DNA of 64,000 nt from Amycolatopsis eburnea (GTDB lineage: Bacteria; Actinomycetota; Actinomycetes; Mycobacteriales; Pseudonocardiaceae). The notes under the pieces are model-generated. The model did not search any database, had not been told where the DNA came from, and was given only the letters and a program-made list of their open reading frames with translations. Below, in pieces: positions 58,733-64,000 of this stretch (positions are counted from its first letter, which is position 1; each line of letters starts with the position of its first letter). The position numbers and the translations under genes are program-made. The DNA is taken from NCBI RefSeq assembly GCF_003937945.1, contig NZ_RSEC01000036.1:930001-994000 (forward strand), given 5' to 3'.

Positions 58733-59671
58733 ATGATCGAGGCAACCGGCCTCACCAAGCGGTATGGAAAGACACTGGCGGTGAACAACCTGTCGTTTTC
58801 CGTGTCCGCGGGTCAGGTCACCGGCTTCCTCGGCCCGAACGGGGCCGGCAAGTCCACCACCATGCGCATGATCCTCGGCCTGGACAACCCGACGGGCGGC
58901 CAGGTCACCATCGGGGGCAAGAAGTACCACGACCTCAAGGAACCGCTGCGCACCGTCGGCGCGCTGCTCGACGCGAAGTGGGTGCACCCCAACCGCTCGG
59001 CGCGCGCCCACCTGCAGTGGATGGCGAAGTCCAACCGCATCCCGAACAGCCGCGTCGACGAGGTCCTCGACACCGTCGGCCTGACGAGCGTCGCCGGCAA
59101 GCGCGCCGGCGGGTTCTCGCTCGGCATGTCGCAGCGGCTCGGCATCGCGGCCGCCCTGCTCGGCGACCCCGAGGTGCTGCTGTTCGACGAGCCGGTGAAC
59201 GGCCTGGACCCCGAGGGCATCCTCTGGATCCGGAAGTTCATGCACCGGCTGGCCGAGGAAGGCCGCACCGTGTTCGTGTCGAGCCACCTGCTTTCGGAGA
59301 TGGCGCTGACCGCGAGCAACCTCGTGGTGATCGGCCGGGGACAGCTGATTTCGCAGTCGTCGACCCAGGACTTCGTCGCCCGCGCGGCGGAGAACACGGT
59401 CAAGGTCCGCTCGCCGCAGCTGGCGGAACTGCGCGACGCGCTCGAGCGCGCCAGCGCCGGCGTCACCGGGGACGACACCGGGCTCGTCGTCTCGGGCATG
59501 GACAGCGAAAAGATCGGCGAGATCGCCGCGGCCAACCGGATCGTCCTGCACGAGCTGAGCCCGCAGACCGGCTCGCTGGAGCAGGCCTTCATGCAGATCA
59601 CCGGCGACTCCGTCGAGTACCACACCGGGCTCGACGCCGAGGCGCAGCACGTGCTCGAGTCCGCCAAGTAA
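58733..59671 (+). CDS. ABC-2 exporter ATP-binding protein, system 1
   Basis: This is a 312-residue ATPase. Walker A is LGPNGAGKSTTM (near residue 38), the signature is FSLGMSQRLG, and Walker B/D-loop is LLFDEPVNGLDPEG, with the H-loop SSHLLSEM. The C-terminal extension beyond residue 215 is usual for DrrA/BcrA-like exporters. GGAAGAGGAG precedes the ATG. It works with the permease encoded directly downstream and is highly similar to the second ATPase at 60.5 kb. Confidence 0.93.
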   Translation: MIEATGLTKRYGKTLAVNNLSFSVSAGQVTGFLGPNGAGKSTTMRMILGLDNPTGGQVTIGGKKYHDLKEPLRTVGALLDAKWVHPNRSARAHLQWMAKSNRIPNSRVDEVLDTVGLTSVAGKRAGGFSLGMSQRLGIAAALLGDPEVLLFDEPVNGLDPEGILWIRKFMHRLAEEGRTVFVSSHLLSEMALTASNLVVIGRGQLISQSSTQDFVARAAENTVKVRSPQLAELRDALERASAGVTGDDTGLVVSGMDSEKIGEIAAANRIVLHELSPQTGSLEQAFMQITGDSVEYHTGLDAEAQHVLESAK

Positions 59672-59688
59672 ACGGGGAAACCAAGACC

Positions 59689-60438
59689 ATGAACCTGCTC
59701 GCGGTAGAACGCATCAAGCTGTTCTCCACCCGCTCGCCGTGGTGGTGCGCGCTCATCACCCTGGCCCTGTCCGTCGGCTTCGCGGCCATCATGGCCGGGG
59801 CGACCGAACCGACCGACCCGGTGACGATCTCCGCCACCCAGTTCGGCGCTTCCCAGTTCGGCATCGCCGTCGTCATGGTGCTCGCGGCCCTCGCCGTGAC
59901 CACCGAATACCGCTTCAACACCATCCGCACGACGTTCCAGGCGGTGCCGCACCGCTCGCCGGCGCTGGTCGCCAAGGCCGCCGTCGTCGGCCTGCTGAGC
60001 CTGGTGCTCGGCGAGATCGCCGCGTTCGGGGCCTGGGGCCTCGGCGTGGTGATGCGCCCGAACGACAACCTCGGCCTGCACACGACGCAGGACTGGCTGA
60101 ACGTCGCCGGCATCGGCCCGGTCTTCGCGCTCAGCGCCGTGCTCGCGGTCGCCGTCGGCATCCTGGTCCGGCACAGCGCGGGCGCCATCGCCCTGCTGCT
60201 GATCTACTACTTGGCCGTCGAAGAGCTGGTGCAGCTGATCCCGAAGATCGGCGCCCACATCCACGAGTGGCTGCCGTTCAACGTGGCCAACAAGTTCCTC
60301 CGCGGCTCGGAGGTGGTCAACGGCCCGGCGCCGTCGGACTCGCCGCTGAGCCCCGGCTGGGCGCTGGCGTACTTCGCCGGCATCGCGATCGTGTTCCTGC
60401 TCGTCGCACTCGGGGTTGCGAAGAAGCGGGACGCTTGA
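59689..60438 (+). CDS. ABC-2 exporter permease, system 1
   Basis: This is a 249-residue membrane protein with six hydrophobic segments (for example LITLALSVGFAAIMAG and QFGIAVVMVLAALAVT). The N-terminal NLLAVERIKLFSTRSPWWC and the TTEYRFNTIRTTFQAVPHRS block are shared with the second permease. It starts 17 bp after its ATPase. It is followed by a 20-bp-stem terminator. The cargo is unknown. Confidence 0.9.
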   Translation: MNLLAVERIKLFSTRSPWWCALITLALSVGFAAIMAGATEPTDPVTISATQFGASQFGIAVVMVLAALAVTTEYRFNTIRTTFQAVPHRSPALVAKAAVVGLLSLVLGEIAAFGAWGLGVVMRPNDNLGLHTTQDWLNVAGIGPVFALSAVLAVAVGILVRHSAGAIALLLIYYLAVEELVQLIPKIGAHIHEWLPFNVANKFLRGSEVVNGPAPSDSPLSPGWALAYFAGIAIVFLLVALGVAKKRDA

Positions 60439-60453
60439 GGGGATACAGGGGAA

Positions 60454-60504
60454 AAACACCGGATCCGGGTCGCGCTGTCGGGGGGCGACCCGGATCCGGT
60501 GTTT
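60454..60504. terminator. Terminator between the two ABC operons
   Basis: Arms 60454-60473 and 60485-60504 are perfectly complementary over 20 bases (AAACACCGGATCC inside), with an 11-base loop and a 3' TTT. It lies 15 bases after the permease stop. Confidence 0.85.
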
Positions 60505-60539
60505 CGCAGTAGGCTCCTGGTGACGGGACGGGGGAGCGC

Positions 60540-61454
60540 ATGATCGAAGCCAACGCGCTGACCAAGCGGTACGGCACGACGACCGCGGTCGACGAGCTGA
60601 CGTTCACCGCGCGGTCCGGGCGGGTCACCGGGTTCCTCGGGCCGAACGGCGCCGGGAAGTCCACGACCATGCGGCTGGTCCTCGGCCTCGACACGCCCGA
60701 CGCGGGCACGGTGCTCGTCGACGGCGTCCCGTACCGCGAGCTGAAAGATCCACTTCGGACGGTCGGCGCGATGCTGGACGCCACCTGGCGCCACCCCGGC
60801 CGCAGCGGGCGCGACCACCTGCGCTGGCTGGCCGCCACCAACGGCATCACCGACAAGCGCGTCGAAGAGGTGCTCGCGCTGGTCGGGCTGACGAGCGTCG
60901 GCAAGACCCGCGTCCTGCAGTACTCCCTCGGCATGCAGCAGCGGCTCGGCATCGCCGCCGCGATGCTCGGCGACCCGCGGGTGCTGCTGTTCGACGAGCC
61001 GGTGAACGGCCTCGACCCGGAGGGCATGGCCTGGATCCGGCAGCTGCTGCACGCGCTGGCGGCCGAGGGCCGGACCGTGTTCGTGTCCAGCCACCTGCTG
61101 CCCGAGATGGCGCAGACCGCGCAGGACCTCGTGGTGATCGGCCGGGGACGGCTCATCTACCAGGGGACGATGGCCGACTTCGTCGCGCGGACGAGCGAAC
61201 ACGGCGTGCGCGTGCGCACCCCGCACGCCGACGAGCTGCGGGCCGCGCTCACCGGGCAGGCCGAGTTCAGCGAGGCCGACGGCGCCTTCCTGGTGTCCGG
61301 AATGGACAGTGACCGGATCGGGCAGCTCGCCTTCGACGCCGGCGCGACGCTGCACGAGCTGAGCCCGATCACCGGCTCGCTGGAGCAGGCCTACCTCGAC
61401 CTCACCCGCGAATCCGTCGAGTTCGCGGGCCCGGCTCCGGAGGCGTCCCGATGA
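60540..61454 (+). CDS. ABC-2 exporter ATP-binding protein, system 2
   Basis: This is a 304-residue ATPase closely related to system 1 (LGPNGAGKSTTMRLVLGLD; YSLGMQQRLGIAAAML; LLFDEPVNGLDPEG). The two systems clearly arose by duplication of an ATPase-permease pair. GGGGGAG lies directly ahead of the ATG. It overlaps its permease by 4 bp (ATGA). Confidence 0.92.
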   Translation: MIEANALTKRYGTTTAVDELTFTARSGRVTGFLGPNGAGKSTTMRLVLGLDTPDAGTVLVDGVPYRELKDPLRTVGAMLDATWRHPGRSGRDHLRWLAATNGITDKRVEEVLALVGLTSVGKTRVLQYSLGMQQRLGIAAAMLGDPRVLLFDEPVNGLDPEGMAWIRQLLHALAAEGRTVFVSSHLLPEMAQTAQDLVVIGRGRLIYQGTMADFVARTSEHGVRVRTPHADELRAALTGQAEFSEADGAFLVSGMDSDRIGQLAFDAGATLHELSPITGSLEQAYLDLTRESVEFAGPAPEASR

Positions 61455-62206
61455 TCACCAACCTCCTCCGCGCCGAGCGCATCAAGCTCTTCAGCACCCG
61501 CGCGCCCTGGTGGTGCCTGGCGATCGCGTTCGTCGCGCCGCTCGGCTTCACCGCGTTGTTCTTCGCGCTGGCCGGGCCGGAGATCCCGGCGACCGTCGGC
61601 AACACCCAGCTCGCCAGCGGCAACGGCCGGACCGTGCTGCTCGTCCTCGCGATCCTCGCGACGGCGTCGGAGTTCAACTGGGGCACCATGCGGCTGACCT
61701 TCCAGGCGGTGCCGAGCCGGGTGCCCGCGCTGGTGGCGAAGCTGGCGGTGCTCGCCGCGCTCGGCGCGGTGCTCGGGCTGGTCGTCGGCTTCGGCTCGTG
61801 GGGGCTGGCGTCGCTGGTGCAGCCGGACGCCGACCTCGCGCTGCACTCGGCCGCGGACTGGCGCGCGGTGCTCGGCCAGAGCCTGGTGTTCCTGTTCACC
61901 GCGGTGGCCGGCGTCGGCGTCGCGCTCCTGCTGCGCAGCGTCGCCTTCGGGCTGACCGTGGTGCTGGTGTGGACGCAGGTGCTGGAGGGCCTGGTGATCT
62001 TGATCCCGGGCGCCGGCAAGCACATCTACCAGTGGATGCCGTTCCACGCCGCCGACGAGTTCGTCGGCGCCGGCGGGTTCGCCGCGGGGCCGCTGCAGCT
62101 GCCGGACGCGCCGCTCGGCCCGTGGGGCTACCTCGGCTACTTCGCGGCGATCACCGTTGCCCTGTTCGTGGCCGGCGTGCTCGCAACGGCACGCCGCGAT
62201 GCCTGA
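61451..62206 (+). CDS. ABC-2 exporter permease, system 2
   Basis: This is a 251-residue membrane protein with six hydrophobic segments. Its opening NLLRAERIKLFSTRAPWWC and SEFNWGTMRLTFQAVPSRVP match the system 1 permease. It is translationally coupled to its ATPase. No regulator gene is in this operon; the two-component system at 54-56 kb is the nearest candidate. Confidence 0.88.
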   Translation: MITNLLRAERIKLFSTRAPWWCLAIAFVAPLGFTALFFALAGPEIPATVGNTQLASGNGRTVLLVLAILATASEFNWGTMRLTFQAVPSRVPALVAKLAVLAALGAVLGLVVGFGSWGLASLVQPDADLALHSAADWRAVLGQSLVFLFTAVAGVGVALLLRSVAFGLTVVLVWTQVLEGLVILIPGAGKHIYQWMPFHAADEFVGAGGFAAGPLQLPDAPLGPWGYLGYFAAITVALFVAGVLATARRDA

Positions 62207-62349
62207 GCGTGACCGTGGTCTCAATACCGCAAAAACCTTTGTTAAAAGAAGATGAAACCCCTGTGGCTTCTCTCACAGCCACCGGACATAATGCTATGAC
62301 CAGGCAATATTCGTAAGAGAGAGCGTGCCGGACCCGTCTGAGCTCCCCT

Positions 62350-62359
62350 GGAGGTGATC
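62350..62359 (+). promoter_or_regulatory. Extended Shine-Dalgarno for a TTG start
   Basis: GGAGGTGATC is complementary to ten bases of the conserved 16S rRNA 3' end. It precedes TTG 62361 with 6 bases between GGAGG and the start, and decides the start in favour of this TTG. Confidence 0.75.
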
Positions 62360-62360
62360 C

Positions 62361-62936
62361 TTGACGGTGGACACCGGTCAAGAATTGGGCAGCACGATTC
62401 CCCGAGCCCGCGTCGAAGACGACGCTCCGCAGCTCGAACCCATGCTGGACCTCGAATGGTCGCGGGCGATCGAGCTCCCGCGGGCCGCCATGACCGCGGC
62501 GACGCCCGCCGAACTCCGCCGGGCGTGGGTGCACCGCGCGCCGGAAGACCGCGTCCTGGCCCTGTTCCGCGCTTCGGCCGGGATGGCGGGCCCGATCCCC
62601 GCGCCGTGGTGGCTGCGGGCGGTGGCGGACGGGACCCTCGATTCACGGGAACAGGGTTTCCGCGTCGAGGACCGGATCGCGCAACTGCTCGGCAGGCGCC
62701 CGGGCTGGGAATTCGTCCCGTGGGCCGCGGACGGCGAATCCGGGTACTGGGAGTTCATGCCGTCCGAACGCGGGAAATCGGGACACGCGATTCCGACGAC
62801 GGTCATGAACACCGACCGGCACCCGGGCTGGATCGACGTGCTCCCCGCGCACACGGGGGCGACGCCGGACCCGATCGCCATCGCCGGGCTGGCGGGGCTG
62901 CGGTCTCGTCTCGGGGAGCTGGAAGCCGTTCGTTAA
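62361..62936 (+). CDS. Unknown protein with TTG start
   Basis: This is a 191-residue soluble protein. It has Trp-rich motifs (PAPWWLRAVADGTLDSREQG; RRPGWEFVPWAADGESGYWE) and no membrane segments. It is clearly expressed as judged by the exceptional ribosome site. No family is recognised. It lies 9 bp before trmB on the same strand and is probably in the same transcript. Confidence 0.75.
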   Translation: MTVDTGQELGSTIPRARVEDDAPQLEPMLDLEWSRAIELPRAAMTAATPAELRRAWVHRAPEDRVLALFRASAGMAGPIPAPWWLRAVADGTLDSREQGFRVEDRIAQLLGRRPGWEFVPWAADGESGYWEFMPSERGKSGHAIPTTVMNTDRHPGWIDVLPAHTGATPDPIAIAGLAGLRSRLGELEAVR

Positions 62937-62945
62937 CCTCGGTGA

Positions 62946-63641
62946 GTGGAAAACGAGCACCAACCCCGGCTGCGCAGCGTCGTCAGCTACGTGAAGCGCG
63001 GCGGCCGGATGACCGTCGGGCAGCAACGCGCGTGGGACGAACTGTGGCCGGAGCTCGGCCGCACGGTCGGTGAGCTGCCCGCCGGAACGCTGGACTTCAC
63101 CGAGTGGTTCGGCCGCGAAGCGCCGGTGATGCTGGAGATCGGCTCCGGCATGGGCGAGACGACGTCGCAGCTGGCCGCCGCGGCGCCGGAGCTGAACTAT
63201 GTCGCGGCCGAAGTCTACGACCCGGGCCTCGGCCAGCTGATGCTGCGCGCCGAAAAGCTGGGCGTCGGGAACCTGCGGCTGCTGCACGGCGACGCCGTCG
63301 TGTTCCTGACCGAGCACGTCGAGCCGGACACGCTGCACGGCGTCCGGCTGTTCTTCCCGGACCCGTGGCCGAAGAAGAAGCACCACAAGCGGCGGATCGT
63401 GTCGCCGTCGTTCGCCGCGCTGGTGGCGTCGCGGCTCGCGCCCGGCGGCACGTTCCACATGGCGACCGACTGGGAGAGCTACGCCGAGCAGATGCTGGAG
63501 GTCTGCTCCGCCGAGCCGGCGTTGAAGAACCGGTACGACGGCTGGGCGCCGCGGCCGGACTGGCGGCCGGTGACCAAGTTCGAGCAGCGCGCCGACGTCG
63601 AAGGCCGCGTCTCGCACGACCTCATCTTCGAAAAGCGGTAG
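62946..63641 (+). CDS. trmB: tRNA (guanine-N7)-methyltransferase
   Basis: This is a 231-residue methylase starting at GTG 62946. The SAM loop is LEIGSGMGETTSQLA, and the Asp-Pro motif FFPDPWPKKKHHKRRIV is the TrmB signature, followed by HMATDWESYAEQMLEVC. It forms m7G46 in the variable loop of tRNA. The short basic N-terminus RSVVSYVKRGGRMTVGQQRA is normal for actinobacteria. A terminator follows immediately. Confidence 0.96.
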   Translation: MENEHQPRLRSVVSYVKRGGRMTVGQQRAWDELWPELGRTVGELPAGTLDFTEWFGREAPVMLEIGSGMGETTSQLAAAAPELNYVAAEVYDPGLGQLMLRAEKLGVGNLRLLHGDAVVFLTEHVEPDTLHGVRLFFPDPWPKKKHHKRRIVSPSFAALVASRLAPGGTFHMATDWESYAEQMLEVCSAEPALKNRYDGWAPRPDWRPVTKFEQRADVEGRVSHDLIFEKR

Positions 63642-63643
63642 GA

Positions 63644-63673
63644 GTTCGCCCCTCCCCCGACAGAGGGGCGAAC
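63644..63673. terminator. Terminator after trmB
   Basis: GTTCGCCCCT (63644-63653) pairs with AGGGGCGAAC (63664-63673) across a 10-base loop. It lies between convergent genes. Confidence 0.75.
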
Positions 63674-63680
63674 GTCCTCC

Positions 63681-64000
63681 CTATTCGTCGGCCAGCGGTT
63701 CGGCCTGGACCCGCTTGAGCGCGGGGGTGCAGACCGACGCGCCGAGCAACGCCACGCCGACGCCGAGCACGACCGGCGCCAGCAGCCACGGGCTGAGCAC
63801 GATGCCCCGCTCGTCGACCATGCTGTACAGCCCAACGCCGACGAGCACCCCGACGATTCCCGCCCCGATGGTGGCGACCAGCGCCGGCAGCGCAGCCTCC
63901 ATCCGCAGCGCCCTCGCCAGCACCCGGACCGGCGTGCCGGCCGCCATCAACGCCCCGAACGTGCGACGGCGGTCCATCACCGACCCCGCGGTCGCGACCG
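63681..64000 (-). CDS. FtsX-like ABC permease, C-terminal part (5' end outside window)
   Basis: This minus-strand frame runs off the right edge; 106 codons are visible. The C-terminal end of an FtsX/MacB-type permease is recognisable: the coupling segment DRRRTFGALMAAGTPVRVLA, followed by hydrophobic helices (PALVATIGAGIVGVLVGVGL and LLAPVVLGVGVALLGASV). The rest of the gene and its ATPase partner would lie beyond 64000. Confidence 0.8.
   Translation of the reverse strand, partial: VATAGSVMDRRRTFGALMAAGTPVRVLARALRMEAALPALVATIGAGIVGVLVGVGLYSMVDERGIVLSPWLLAPVVLGVGVALLGASVCTPALKRVQAEPLADE

Noticed and set aside
1..64000. CRISPR array, insertion sequence, integrase, tRNA or rRNA gene
   Set aside because: No spaced direct repeats, transposase motifs or RNA gene structures were recognised by reading. 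A tRNA scan would be needed to exclude a tRNA fully.

Overview
The window is very GC-rich, gene-dense actinomycete chromosome. GTG and TTG starts are frequent, 4-bp stop/start overlaps are common, and several promoters look leaderless. An mycobacteria-like TetR/HtdX/FabG4/FadA2 cluster, F420-type LLM oxidoreductases, GTP-type PEP carboxykinase and many TetR regulators point to the Pseudonocardiales, most likely Amycolatopsis or a close relative. That is an inference from gene content and style, not from a marker gene. I see no rRNA, tRNA, CRISPR array, insertion sequence or integrase.

Layout. 1-7.6 kb: the 5' part of an NHL/thioredoxin gene, a SUKH and an SRPBCC protein, a 771-aa repeat membrane protein, and a polar amino-acid ABC importer. 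7.7-11.2 kb: an ATP-grasp / alpha-E / transglutaminase operon. 11.2-11.9 kb: a BrnT/BrnA-like toxin-antitoxin pair with a palindromic operator. 11.9-15.0 kb: a divergent reductase/TetR pair with a long operator, then an M20 dipeptidase. 15.4-18.9 kb: a 2-oxoacid dehydrogenase operon (E1alpha, E1beta, E2; no E3). 19-23.6 kb: a TetR plus ABC exporter, a pentapeptide membrane protein and FxsA. 23.6-25.2 kb: a convergent Vsr endonuclease / C5 methyltransferase pair. 25.2-30.9 kb: two SCP2-like proteins, then TetR, MaoC hydratase, FabG4 and FadA, which share an apparent operator. 31-36.4 kb: DoxX, a TipA-like MerR, an OB-fold-like protein, an AAA ATPase, a 49-aa basic protein, a MarR-GNAT fusion and an AhpD-like protein. 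36.4-41.1 kb: a ceramidase-like protein, a symporter with its DUF3311 partner, a secreted S33 peptidase and an HTH protein behind a pair of DnaA-box-like sequences. 41.1-45.4 kb: an apparent five-gene operon of two LLM oxidoreductases, an ABC ATPase, its membrane partner and an EndoU-like nuclease. 45.4-48.3 kb: PEP carboxykinase with a hairpin-rich leader, and an Asp-rich repeat protein. 48.3-54.0 kb: two bacterial dynamins, a GrpE-like protein, a TetR/YqeB pair and an unknown gene. 54.1-64 kb: a two-component system, a DUF559 endonuclease-like gene surrounded by palindromes, an SDR/TetR pair, two paralogous ABC exporters, an unknown TTG-start gene, trmB and a partial FtsX-like permease.

The most interesting signals are a repeated TTTCACGTGAAA palindrome (four copies), the twin-dynamin/GrpE-like locus, an EndoU-like nuclease apparently co-transcribed with an ABC transporter, a terminator-like hairpin in the pckG leader, the DnaA-box dyad at 40.75 kb and the toxin-antitoxin module. 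Several regulator/operator pairs can be read directly as dyads.
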